Of a stretch of 64,000 nt of DNA, positions 24,901 through 64,000 are shown in pieces. A program made the position numbers and the translations under genes. Within the stretch, counting starts at the first letter, position 1, and every line of letters begins with the position of its first letter. The notes under the pieces were generated by a model, which was given only the letters and a program-made list of their open reading frames with translations, was not told the DNA's origin and did no database searches. This stretch comes from Syngnathus acus (Eukaryota > Chordata > Actinopteri > Syngnathiformes > Syngnathidae), in contig NC_051088.1 in the NCBI RefSeq assembly GCF_901709675.1, forward strand, positions 10,938,193-11,002,192, read 5' to 3'.

Positions 24901-27900
24901 GAGGATAACTGTCACTTCTTGCGTGTGGACAAACACGACTTCATACGGATTCTCAAGGTCAGCTGACCGTTTGCTCCATTGCAATTTTGTTTTGCTGTTG
25001 TGTGATTGTATTTATGCGTTTCTTCAATTTCAGGACGTAGAGGCTAACACGGTGCGATTGGAGGAGCACGGGAAAACTGTGCTGGTGCTGGAGAAATGTG
25101 CTGACCCAGATGAGCAGGGGGGAGCTGGAAACAAGTGAGGGACCCAGACTCCTGATAGCTTTGTAAATGCCCCCCATTCCGCAAATTACTGATCAAAAAT
25201 GTTAATATAATATCTAAAAAAAAAAAAAAGCCAAGAATGTACAGCTTTTGGGTAAAAATTCTTCTACTATAATTTTTACTGGTGGAATTAAGATAAAAAT
25301 TATACTGAGAAAGTCAAAGTCATCAAAAGAATCATTACTTTTTAAAACTATATTGAGGTCTGACACCTCACTTGGTTGCTTTCCTAATCGCTAAATCTGC
25401 ATACATAATACTATAGTGCAAATGTCAACATTATTTCTTTTTTTCTTGTTTTGTGCAGGTACACTGTGATGTCAGGAACGCCAGAGAAGATCTTGGAACA
25501 CTTCCTGGAAACAGTAAAGTTGGACTCCAACGGGACTGATGCCATCGGTGAGAGGTTTTCTCGTCTTTTCTTGTTTGTTGGACAAATTCTTCATGACCTT
25601 AGCGGTCTTATGTTTTTTTTTTCTGCCTGATAGATTCGTGTGTGAGCGATTTCTTGCTCACCCACAGAGTCTTCATGCCCTCCAGTCAACTGTGTCCTGC
25701 ACTGCAGCATCAATATCCTTAGGTCATTGGTTTTCAAACCACATCTATTTAAGTCTTTCCCACTATAAGCCACAATTTCTTCCTCCCAGCTTTTGTCCCC
25801 GCAGTTTAATCAGTGATCAGTCTTATTTGTGGATTTTCCCGATCCACTATGTACAAAAATATGTTTGTAAGGATTAAAACGTGTGTTAAAAGACCTTAAA
25901 AACATTTCCTGTAAACGCTATTCAATTTTTCACATAGTTTGTGGGTGGTCTAGAACAGAAAGGGGATTACTGTAATCCAATTCTTCTTGACTCCATCAAT
26001 CAGCTCTACTTTTGTCGCACTACTGACACGATTAGGCTAAGAAATGAATTGGCGGCTTATAAACCAAAGCAGTTGATATGTTGGGGGAGGGGGGTCTTTT
26101 AGATTTCATGTACTCTTAATAGATTCAATTTCATTTTAGAGTATTGGTGTTGTCAACCACCTTCAAGTGAATGTTTCTTAACGAGCAATGCACCTACCAG
26201 GCAGAGCTCTCTGAGGGATCCGAGCAGGAGAAGGCCGCCTACGTTCTCAACACGAAGCAGAAGGTGGTGAAGCTGGTTGGTCAGTGGGTAGCACTCTATG
26301 GTCTTCTGCTGAGGGAAGACCCCATTGCCGTAACGTTTCTGGAGGTGAGGTTAGAAATCAGTTTTAGAGTTGCATAAAGTGAAAGTACATTTTGACTTTG
26401 TGTGTACTATTTATTTCTCGTGTGCTCTCAAACAGAAGCTAAAGAAGGACATTGCAGCGGATTTTCGTTTGGCTGGCGTGCTGAAAGATCAATTACGGGA
26501 TAGAAGAAGAACAAAAGTGTAATGCTATTAGTGTACCTTAAAATATCCTCAACAACTTCTCGAGTCTCAAAATGCAGCTAATGTGTATTGTCATCTTCAC
26601 CAGGTTAGAGAATGGCTACCACTCATTGGGCAGAGTAAGGACCATAATTCTTTGCCTAACAATGTTATGTAATGTTTTACTAATTTTGTTTGTAGCTCTG
26701 TAGCTTAATTTCTCATTGGTTCCAAATCCAGCAACTCAGGTTTGTCATAGTCATGCTAAGCAAGTTCAAATGCAATGCAGAACCTGACAAAAGTGTATTT
26801 TGTTTAGATAGGATCTGCCTGTTTTTGCTGCCCTCCTCATTGTCCTTTCAGCTCCATATCCTGTAGCTTTCAACAAGCAGACTTTAAATGTTTATTTTTC
26901 CAGGCATGGTGAGTCGCAGTGTATTTCCCGTTTAGATCCCATTTTGGATGTGCTTCTTTGCCTTTTCTAAAAAGCGTTTTAAATCAGCCCACCTCTCTTT
27001 TAATGCTGCTAACACTTGAGAAAGGAGGCAGGGAAATTATGATAAAGCATTGGCCTTGCTACATGCATTTTAGCCAAGCCATGTTGCAAAGGGTAAAAGT
27101 ATTTGGAGTGATTTATTCTCCGCTCAAAAGATGTATTAAATAACTTCACTAAATTATTGAATTTTTCTTGCTCCATCTTGCCTCCCACGGTTTGATCTGT
27201 CCATTAGCATTACTTTATGACAAACGCCTATGACGTCAAAGCCAGACTTGCGGGTAGTGGTATGTCCGTTTTGATCACAATAACTCTTGATATGAAATGT
27301 TTCATCACTTACAGTATGACTTAATTATTGCCAGTACAGTTGATAAAAATTTCCATGATGCCAACGGTTTGACCTGATACCACGGTTCAAATTGCAAATC
27401 AGAAGGTGGCCAGCACCCTGAAGAAAATGTGTTCCGCTGTAACGGCACATTTATTTATTTTTATTATTTATTTAGTGTTGCTTCCCTGTTGTTGCTCTGC
27501 TGTCATCAACAGAACTCATTTGACTGGTTTGCTCACAGCGAGGAGTCTGTTGGACGGATACAACCAATCAAAGCGCAGGATAAAGGTGAGCTGTCAAAAC
27601 ATTCTGATATGGAAACTGCCAAACTGTGCTTGTTTTGGCCGACAACTTGGAAAAGTTGCCTCGGCCGTTTGCAGCGTAGTGATGTGGTGACGTTCTGCTC
27701 TGCCGTGCAGTGTTATACGAGATTTACACGCCAGACCACCAAGCTCTCACGCTGATACTGCCGGTCAACATGTCCGTCCAACAAGTAATGCTGTCACTAG
27801 TCAAAGCTGGAGGAGATCACGTGCTGGTCAAGATGAACTCAGCTGGAGGTGCCAAATCATCATTGTGACATATTTTATGCTAGTCAAAACCTTTAATAAC

Positions 27901-30747
27901 TAACGTTTGCTACCCTGACAGAAAGAGCCCAGTTGAAATTGGATGCCACAGCCGTGTTCACCGCGCTGGGACTCAACGAGAGACTCTTCATCTGCACCAG
28001 TGGCCAAGTTGAAAAACTGGTATGGATATTTTCAATGTGGTTAATTGAACAAACTGCTGGTAAACATCGTGTGACCGCACGTGAATGAAGTAACACGGTG
28101 TTTATCTACACAGTTCTGAGGCTCCGTTTGAATCTTGCCTTTGGACTTCCTGTGTAGCGTTTGTATGTTTTCCTCGTGCTTGTTTGGGTTTTCCTAAAGG
28201 CATCTTTTGTGCACTCAAGAAAAGATTCCTTTGAGATCCTCCCTTTTCTGACATACCCAATGATTCTATATCTTCTCTCTTACTCTCGCTCTTGACTCAG
28301 ACGCCCCTGAAAGAGCAGCAGGGTCCCGAGCGAGGAAGTGCCAACACACTTGAGCAAATGTGCTCCAAGGACATCGCCAATGAACTCACCAACTACGACT
28401 GGGAACTGTTTACCGCCATGCACGAGGTCAGTCGTCGATCCGTCATTCTAAACCAGACCTGCCGTCACTTGGTTCCTTTTGTATCTTCATCACCACACTG
28501 AGGTTGATAACCCTCCGCCTCTTCCTCCAGTCTGAGCTCATCCATTACGTATTTGGACGTCAAAAGTTCCCAGTCTCCATAACGGCCAACTTGGAGCGTT
28601 TTGTCCGTCGCTTCAACGAGGTTCAGTACTGGGTGGTGAGCGAGCTCTGCCTTTGTGAAGACCTGGTCAAACGAGCCATCGTGCTGAAGAAGTTCATCAA
28701 AATCGCTGCAGTGTAAGAGTCTGCATCTAGTGATGGGGAGGGAAAAGGCTTCAAGGTGATTCATGAACCAAGTGTTGTGTTTTTTGAGACCTCTAGATGG
28801 CACTATTTGTTCAACATTGGGCAGGAAGCACTTTGGCTTGCCATTTCCCCTTTTAACCAACAGTGCCATCTGGAGGATTAAAAAAGTACAACTGGTTCAT
28901 GAATCAAACTTGAAGCTTAATTTCCCCATTTCTATTGCATCCATTTTCTTTCTTTGAACATTGTGTTTCCATTGTTTATTTAGGCAGCAATGCCAGTTTG
29001 ATCTGAAATAATTGCTCCCTCTGTCAGTTGCTGCTACGTAGGGAAATCCATTCTGCCACTGTTTCTTCAAGATGAAAATTCACAACAGAACCTTGTTGAA
29101 CGAAATCAGACGTCACAGGGTCAAAACTTGATCAATAAAATGACCTCAAGTTGACTGACTTTGTGTCCTTTCAGATTAAAGGAGCAGAGGAATCTCAATT
29201 CCTTCTTTGCCGTGATGTTTGGTTTGAGCAACAGCGCCGTGCATAGGCTTTACAAGACCTGGGAGGTGATACTTCACTTCACGTGTGACACTTGAATAAT
29301 GTCACCATTATTTTTCACAATTAGCCCGTCTCCTTTTGTAGAGAATACCCGGTAAGACAAAAAGAATCTACTGCGCCTACGAGAGGCTTATGGTGAGTCG
29401 GACTTAAAATATAATGTGCCTGTGCAGTGGTTGGAACGGTTCACAAGTGTCTAAATAACAAATATGTGACATGATGCATCCGTTCATGCTTCCTTGTATG
29501 GAAAGCTCATATTGGAAACAAAAACGGTGTCATCTGGTGGCCGTTAATGCAAATTGTACTGTCTTGTGCCAGGATCCTTCACGCAACCACCGAGCTTACA
29601 GGCTGGCTGTGGCCAAACTCAACCCCCCTTACATCCCCTTCATGCCTCTCATACTCAAAGGTAACCAACGGTCACCACCAGTTATCATCATCGTACAATA
29701 ACGGAGCACAGCAGTGACGTGAGTGACCAAAATGACCAGATGTTGCATCTTTTTTCAGACATGACATTCATCCACGAGGGAAATTCCAACCTGGTAGACC
29801 GGCTGGTCAATTTTGAAAAGATGGTATGACAGACTTGTGCTTACTGACTTGTATTTTTGGAACAAATAATCAACACTGTGACCTAAATGTCCTTCACCCA
29901 CAAGCGCATGATTGCCAAGACTGTGAAAATGGTGCGGCTTTGCCGGAGCCAACCTCATGGTGAGTGCCATAAGGTTATATTTTGGACAAAAGTATTGGGA
30001 CACGTCCATAATCTAGTTGTTGCGGCAAACTATGCTAAATGACATCAACCGACATTTCCGATCCCTCTGCAGTGCCTTCGTCGCCACAAAGAGGCCTTGC
30101 TGACCGAATGTTTCTGGAAAGCCCTGCTGCACGCTTATCTACATGTAAGTTGGATTACGTTTGTGTAGAGATGGAAAGGCCGTTGATTTGGAACGGCGGG
30201 GTCCTTCCTTGATGTTAGGCAGAATGCTTGCCTAATTGTTAGCACTTTTGCCTCACAGTTGATAGGTGTCTGGTTCAAATCTCAGACTCCTCTGTGGGTT
30301 TTGTATATTCTCCCTGTGCTCACATGGGTTCTGTCCAGTTCCCATGGGGAGAATGGACTATAGATACAACTGAACTGTACTTGAAGTAGAAATATGCTCA
30401 TAAATAGTTGTCCTCGTCTTTACAGGCCCTTCTTTTACCCCAGTTCTGAGGAGCGGCTCAGATAAGCCGTTTTGTGAATCACTACCCTGGCCACAGGCTA
30501 AATCGTAACCATTAGAAGAAAAAGCCATGAAAATTTGTTTATGTTCATTGCAACTCACAGCATTCATTTTTTTTTAAGAAGAACAAAACCATACATAGAA
30601 TGTCTTGCTTTGTTCTCCATCTTTACAGACTCGGACCACGCACTCCCTTTGCGGAGTCCCAGCAACATCCAACACTACATCCAGAACCTGAATGTGATCG
30701 ACAACCAGCGCAAACTAACACAGCTATCGAGGACACTAGAATGCTAG
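15974..30747 (+). CDS. rapgef3: cAMP-activated Rap guanine exchange factor EPAC1 (RAPGEF3)
   Basis: Coding exons: 15974-16057, 18382-18429, 22168-22274, 22533-22654, 23464-23635, 23906-23990, 24233-24293, 24494-24570, 24811-24957, 25034-25134, 25459-25547, 25634-25712, 26194-26344, 26436-26518, 26604-26634, 27513-27585, 27711-27848, 27922-28019, 28301-28426, 28531-28712, 29175-29265, 29342-29392, 29573-29660, 29759-29823, 29905-29959, 30073-30144, 30629-30747; 2595 nt, 864 aa. The product loads GTP on Rap1/2 when cAMP binds. Domains in order: DEP (about 60-135, [14 protein letters not shown]), cyclic-nucleotide binding (about 200-320, [20 protein letters not shown]; Arg275 contacts phosphate, Gln266 is the EPAC-type residue), REM (from about 335), Ras-association-like (about 500-600) and CDC25 GEF (about 605-855, [18 protein letters not shown]). 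An in-frame TGA at 15965-15967 fixes the start; MHLFRS aligns with the human MHRPRS start. Intron 12 is AT-AC; the intron 2 splice choice is less certain. Confidence 0.95.
16058..18381 (+). other. rapgef3 intron 1
   Basis: A GTATGT donor and a ctccttctcatag acceptor bound this 2.3-kb intron. It contains poly(T) tracts near 16160 and 16232. No nested gene is supported; open frames around 16.7-17.5 kb on both strands overlap one another and show no motifs. Confidence 0.6.
18102..18169. repeat. perfect 34-bp tandem duplication
   Basis: Two identical adjacent copies, 18102-18135 and 18136-18169, of a unit beginning TTTGCAAAATATAAATTG. It lies in rapgef3 intron 1. The lack of divergence suggests a recent event. 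Confidence 0.92.
19775..19962 (+). mobile_element. tRNA-derived SINE
   Basis: A tRNA-like head (ggtgcagtgggtcactcacc, a hairpin-like cagctgggggcgtgg, then a decayed B box GGACTCGGATCCCACTC) leads into an unrelated body that ends in a short GAAAATGGATGAG tail. This is the pattern of fish tRNA-derived SINEs. The exact family was not identified. Confidence 0.6.
20561..20697. repeat. imperfect direct repeat, period about 93 bp
   Basis: CTTGTGTTCACAAAAACCTG followed by TACATCAGGTTCATTGAAGAC recurs about 93 bp downstream as ttggtgttaacaaaaccatg and tacatgaggttcattgaagac. It is non-coding, within rapgef3 intron 2. Confidence 0.7.
20886..21300. repeat. degenerate telomere-like repeat in inverted (head-to-head) arrangement
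   Basis: The left half (about 20890-21112) is built of degenerate units like CCTAAATTGAAACC and ACCCT. The right half (about 21113-21295) carries the reverse complement, such as GGTTTCAAACTAGGGTTA. A clean TTAGGGTTAGGG occurs at 21217-21228. The two halves could pair as a long imperfect hairpin. Confidence 0.75.
25713..26193 (+). other. U12-type AT-AC intron of rapgef3 (intron 12)
   Basis: The intron begins ATATCCTT (25713-25720), an exact match to the AT-AC minor-spliceosome donor. It ends in AC at 26192-26193. TTTCTTAAC at 26174-26182 is a near-perfect U12 branch point (consensus TTCCTTAAC) with its adenosine 12 bases from the exon. Splicing here joins CA to C, giving [16 protein letters not shown], which aligns without gaps to human LLHHFHVEPAGGSEQE apart from one residue. 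No GT-AG alternative gives this join. Confidence 0.93.
28748..28917. mobile_element. palindromic MITE in rapgef3 intron 20
   Basis: A 170-bp element whose ends are inverted copies: the left arm holds CTTCAAGGTGATTCATGAACC and the right arm, in reverse complement, CTTCAAGTTTGATTCATGAACC. Similarity continues inward through the (a/t)ccagatggcact motif on both sides, so most of the element can fold on itself. It has no coding capacity. Confidence 0.78.
30235..30345 (+). mobile_element. SINE fragment in last rapgef3 intron
   Basis: A tRNA-like segment (TTGTTAGCACTTTTGCCTCA, then GTCTGGTTCAAATCTCAGA as B box) is followed by TTCTCCCTGTGCTCACATGG. It is the same general family as the element at 63313-63500. 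Its ends are eroded. Confidence 0.6.
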
Positions 30748-31048
30748 CGCACAGAAACTCCGTGAACAAATACTCGAGCTCTGGAGGTGCTGCTAGGCTG
30801 GTTGTCATGGCGACCGACTCAAGGATGAGACGAACTTATGCTGAACTGCAATCAAGCTGACGGCCTTCCAACACTCTCTTGTGTTTTTGTGTTATTCATC
30901 AACTTCATAGACTGCAGTCACACACCACTTCACAAAACGCCAGAGGAACACAATCAGCCTTTCACTATTCGGTCAGTCGTTTATGCACAAATGTTTATAA
31001 ATCAGTAGATGCTCTGTATATGCATATTTCATACATTTGTTTTTCTTA

Positions 31049-31054
31049 ATAAAT
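31049..31054 (+). terminator. candidate poly(A) signal of rapgef3
   Basis: AATAAA about 300 bp after the rapgef3 stop codon, in an AT-rich context. It is the first canonical hexamer on the plus strand after the gene that I noticed. Confidence 0.55.
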
Positions 31055-31114
31055 TATTTTCCCAATTATGTGCATTCAGTTAAACCCCAGGGGATTTGTT
31101 AAAAAGGGAAACAG

Positions 31115-31120
31115 TTTATT
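31115..31120 (-). terminator. candidate poly(A) signal of itga5
   Basis: TTTATT on the plus strand (AATAAA on the minus strand). If used, the itga5 3' UTR would be about 2.3 kb. Other TTTATT motifs nearer the stop exist (for example around 32097), so the choice is uncertain. Confidence 0.35.
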
Positions 31121-33451
31121 TAAAATACAAATCATACAAAGTAGAAATTTCTAACTCATAGCAGGAACAATTAACCTACAAGATGCGCCCTCTCCATCCA
31201 GCAAAATTAAAATGAATCCCCAATATGGGGTGAGAAAATTCACAAGTTACCATTTGGAAATACTCTCCTAGTCATAAATATGTACAACGACTTTTTGGAA
31301 GAGAAAGGAAGAAGGCTAGGACATGCCAAAATTCAAAACAAAATAAAGGTGGCAAGAGGTGCAGTGCCTTCACATGGTGTAACCACAGGGGACGATGGAG
31401 GTGACACTCCGTTCTTATAAATTAGGAAGAATCTTGTAGACAATTTGAAAAACATTAAATCCGTATACTATACGTGAGGGGGGTGGTTAGTGAGGCAAAC
31501 AAACGTGAACCGTGTTTAGTAAAACAGTCATGTCGGGATAGAGGCAACCATACAGCGCATCATCATTATTCATCATGTCAGCTCTCCAAGGTTGGTGATC
31601 TTTATCCGTGCAACAAAGTGGTGACAAATTCAATCAAAGTGTAATATCAGCAAAGACGAACCTGAACAACGAAATATGTGCTTATCGCAAACAACACTTT
31701 AGATTGCGTAACAAAACTAAAATAGAATGCATACAAAACAATGACTTGGGGGGGGGGGGGTGGTTGACTATAAATATTGCACATCTAAACAAGCTCCCAG
31801 TGCCTGGTTGGCCCATTTCTGATGCCAAAATGAGACTTGGGACGGCAGTATTGCAATACGATAGTATCATAATACGATCGGAAGACCACCTGGTGACACA
31901 AATTAGAACGACAACAGTATTGTGATACTTCATCAATGACAATGGAAAGGGCGGGCTGTCACTATTAAATATTTTCAGAATTGATTATTCTAAAAATTAT
32001 TCCATCGATTAATAAAATAATCACATACAATTTTATTGCCGTTAGTGTATTGAAAAACGTGTTTTTCCTTTTAACAGTTTTATTAACCAATTGTTTTATT
32101 TATACGGTATTATTTAGTAATTAAAGAAAAACTAAACAACAGTTCAGCAATATCACACAAGTAGGATTGATGACATTGTTCTCCAAAGTAAAAGCGTGGA
32201 TTGCAAATTTGAAACGCAAAAAAAAGAAACGAGTCTCCGCTCATAAAGGCAAGAGAAATCAGAATTACTTTGAGAGCCTGAAATCAAATGATGACTCGAT
32301 TATTAAAATATGAGGCAATATTTTGATAATTGATTTTTTTTCTCGTATCAAGGCTTTGATAATAAAATGTGGATGGTGGCAACATGTCATGGTGGAAAGC
32401 CGTCGTCAACACTCAGAGGGGCTTACCAGGACCTACCGGTGGGAACGCAGAAGGAATTCATACAATAAAACTAACATTCATAAATATGCCATTCACACAA
32501 ATGCATATCCGCTATCACACTCAAAAGTCAAAGTATTTGCATGTCAAAGTCCAAGAACAAGACTAAAATCAAATTGAAAAGAAATCTCAACACTTGTCTG
32601 GATCAAGTTCAGTCCTGCAGTCTTTTGGTTGTAATCTGATTTTGTTTTTCCCTCTCTTAGTCAAACGGGTCATAAATAGTATGTCACAGTAACACCAAGC
32701 TGAAAATGGGCTCCTTCACACTCGCAGAAACCGCTCCCGACATGAACCTTCTGTGTTGGCTACAACTCTGCTGATTGTCACGTTCAGGGCTTTGGTTCGA
32801 GGCTTCGTGACTTTTCAGAGTCCAGAAAACGTTCTCTGGCGGAACTTTTAAAGCAAGGCTTTGTCCAGTTCCAGTCCCGTCTCGAGTTATTTAGAGGTTC
32901 TGGCGAACAAGCAAAGCGATCAGTAGCAGGCAACTTGAAAACCCGTGAGGAGCGCGAGTCAGTCTTTGGCATCTTTGGAAGTGAATCAGTAGATTTTCTT
33001 TGAGTGCAAAAACAACTCAACGCAGCACCATCCTCCGACCTGAGGCAGAGAGATTGCCGCCATGGACGGACACAAAGCGTCTGACCTGGCGGTTGGACAC
33101 AAAGCGTCTGACCTGGCGGTTGTCTATACCTGCGTAACCTGTCCTGGATGCTGGAGACAATCCTGTGAGCATCCTGGACAGGTCAGCTGCATTCATATAC
33201 TACATTTAAAAAATGATCCTAATGATCTACTTTGCCAAGCGACCTGCTGACAAACATAAATACAAAACAAACATTCATTTGGTTTGGAGTACGTCTGGAA
33301 TTGTCTTCTGACCAGTCTAGTAGTTCCAGTGGTCTCGTTTTTGTTGTTGTTTTTTTTTGCAATCTTCCGTCGTGTGTCTCCCTTGCAATCATGTGGCCTG
33401 GTTCTGTGGTTCTGCAGCCCTGCTAGAGGGAGCCTGGCTCGCGTGGGCCGC
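31121..33451 (-). other. probable itga5 3' UTR
   Basis: There is no gene-like open frame between the rapgef3 end and the itga5 stop codon. The stretch is moderately AT-rich, with a poly(G) tract at about 31749-31760 and a 27-bp duplication at 33068-33121. It is inferred to be mostly itga5 3' UTR by its position. Confidence 0.45.
33068..33121. repeat. perfect 27-bp tandem duplication
   Basis: Two identical copies of a unit beginning GGACACAAAGCGTCTGACC, at 33068-33094 and 33095-33121, in the presumed itga5 3' UTR. Confidence 0.92.
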
Positions 33452-62660
<29,209 letters not shown>

Positions 62661-64000
62661 TTTGACGGAAAGTGGGGGGGAATTGCAAAACTGGTGCACG
62701 TCTTGCACTCTTCTAGAAAATATTGTCTTCTCGAGTAAACTAAAACCAAAAGCGAAGCTACAACTGCATCCCCTTGACTTGGATCCAAGCAAACCACAGG
62801 GTGAGTGCGTTCATGAACGCACCGTCAGCTCTTGTGCGCAATCCAGACCCACGCCTCTTCACGACTGAGCTCCAAGACCCACGCCTCCTTGTCTTTCTCT
62901 AATCAAACTTATAGCAGGGAGTTCCCACAGCCGGGAACCAAAAGTTTGGAAGAGTGGGAGGAGGAGCCTGTGATTCCCTGCGAGAAGAAAAAAACTTTTC
63001 ACAGTCCATCCACTAATCATTGTTTACCTCTATTGCACTTTTGCGGTATACCTATCAGAGATCGGACGATGATTAACCAGCTTCACAATACTCCTTTTGA
63101 TCACACTTTGAGACACAAGAGTAAATATAACCCTACACAACAATGGTCAATTGGTCATTTTGATCAGACGTAGCTCTACGTGACCCTAAATACATTATTG
63201 GGCAGCAATTTAAAAATCTTGCGCAATACGTGGATCGTAATGTATAACAATGACGTATGACAAAAATTTTTTACCTGTCGTTAATTCGAAAATATTAATA
63301 AATACATTTCTGTACTGGTTAGAACATCCGCCTCACAGTTTAGAGGCGCAGGTTTCGATTCCGGTTTCAGCCTTCCTGTGTTGAGTTTGCATGTTCTCTC
63401 CGTGCCTGCGTGGGTTTCCTCCGGATACTCTAGTTTCTTTTCAAATTGCCAAAAGGTGTGAACGGTATAAGTGCCCTGCGATTGGCTAGTGACTAGTTCA
63501 TCTGCGTGGAAGATTTGAAGTCATGTTTGTATGATGACCTCATTGAACAGAATTAGGTCTGATGTGGTCTAATGGGGATTTGCGGAGGAGCGAGCGGGGG
63601 CGTTGTTCTTCTGTGACTGACTCACACGCTGGACTGGAGGAGCACTTTCATGACGTTGGTAGAAACGACTCACTGGAGACCCTGAACACGGCGCCTGGAA
63701 TGAGTGACTTCAGCTGATTCACTGGAAGCCCTCAGGGATAGAACAGAGGGCCCAAATTTGGCCGTCTGGTAGCAGCAACACAAACTCTTCCGTCCATTCT
63801 CGTATTAATAGCCGCTCCGGAACACCCCGACTCGGGCAGCGAGCTGACTGACGGCAGTAATCCGCCAAGTCTGGAGGGCCTATTCGCAGCTGTTGAGGGA
63901 GCCCCTGAAAGTTACCTCACTAATCCTGCACGTCAAATGCTTTTCTCAATGAAAAATACAAACTGACCGATCAAGCCGAGCAGCTGCTGTCATTTAAAGC
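62661..64000 (-). promoter_or_regulatory. itga5 5' UTR and promoter region
   Basis: The sequence upstream of the itga5 start codon should hold the 5' UTR and promoter. CACGCCTC motifs at about 62851 and 62880 could act as GC or CACCC boxes. No clear TATA box was found at a fixed distance, so the transcription start is not assigned. Apart from the SINE at 63313-63500, nothing else was recognised. Confidence 0.4.
63313..63500 (+). mobile_element. tRNA-derived SINE
   Basis: An A-box-like TGGTTAGAACATCCG, then a B box GGTTTCGATTCCGG, form a tRNA-like head. It is followed by the family body (tgcatgttctctccgtgcct, gcgtgggtttcctccgg) and tail (ccctgcgattggct). The promoter boxes sit at the usual spacing. 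It is the best-preserved member of this family in the window. Confidence 0.75.

Noticed and set aside
26883-26914. Possible micro-exon GCATG/GTGAGT in rapgef3
   Set aside because: The flanking exons join directly in phase (LGR to NSFDWF) and match the human spacing, so an extra 5-nt exon would break the frame.

Overview
The window is vertebrate nuclear DNA, most likely from a ray-finned (teleost) fish. It holds four intron-rich protein genes recognisable as vertebrate orthologues. Many introns are only 73-110 bp. Fish-type tRNA-derived SINEs, small MITEs and long microsatellites lie between the exons. No prokaryotic genes, operons, CRISPR arrays or viral genes were seen. The exact species cannot be told from the sequence alone.

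Layout, left to right. (1) 1018-3486, plus strand: a five-exon gene for a small single-pass membrane protein, best matched to tmdd1 (transmembrane and death domain 1). (2) 9164-10338, minus strand: slc48a1 (HRG1 haem transporter), three coding exons, complete at 144 aa. (3) 15974-30747, plus strand: rapgef3 (EPAC1, cAMP-activated Rap exchange factor), 27 coding exons, 864 aa in the model built here, in frame throughout. (4) 33452-62660, minus strand: itga5 (integrin alpha-5, fibronectin receptor), 30 coding exons, 1058 aa, in frame throughout. Gene models were built by hand from splice signals, reading-frame phase and remembered human orthologues; the summed exon lengths of all four are divisible by three.

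rapgef3 and itga5 are convergent and their candidate poly(A) signals lie about 65 bp apart near 31.05-31.12 kb. slc48a1 and rapgef3 are also neighbours in mammals, so that pair is old synteny. itga5 directly beside rapgef3 is not the human arrangement. The four products do not form one pathway, although cAMP-EPAC1-Rap1 signalling is known to activate integrins, so rapgef3 and itga5 are functionally related.

The most notable points are a minor-spliceosome (U12, AT-AC) intron in rapgef3, a 78-nt itga5 intron with no stop codon and a length divisible by three just before the GFFKR motif, a hairpin-forming 19-bp minisatellite upstream of the rapgef3 start, and a head-to-head telomere-like degenerate repeat in rapgef3 intron 2. 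I found no convincing previously undescribed multi-gene system.
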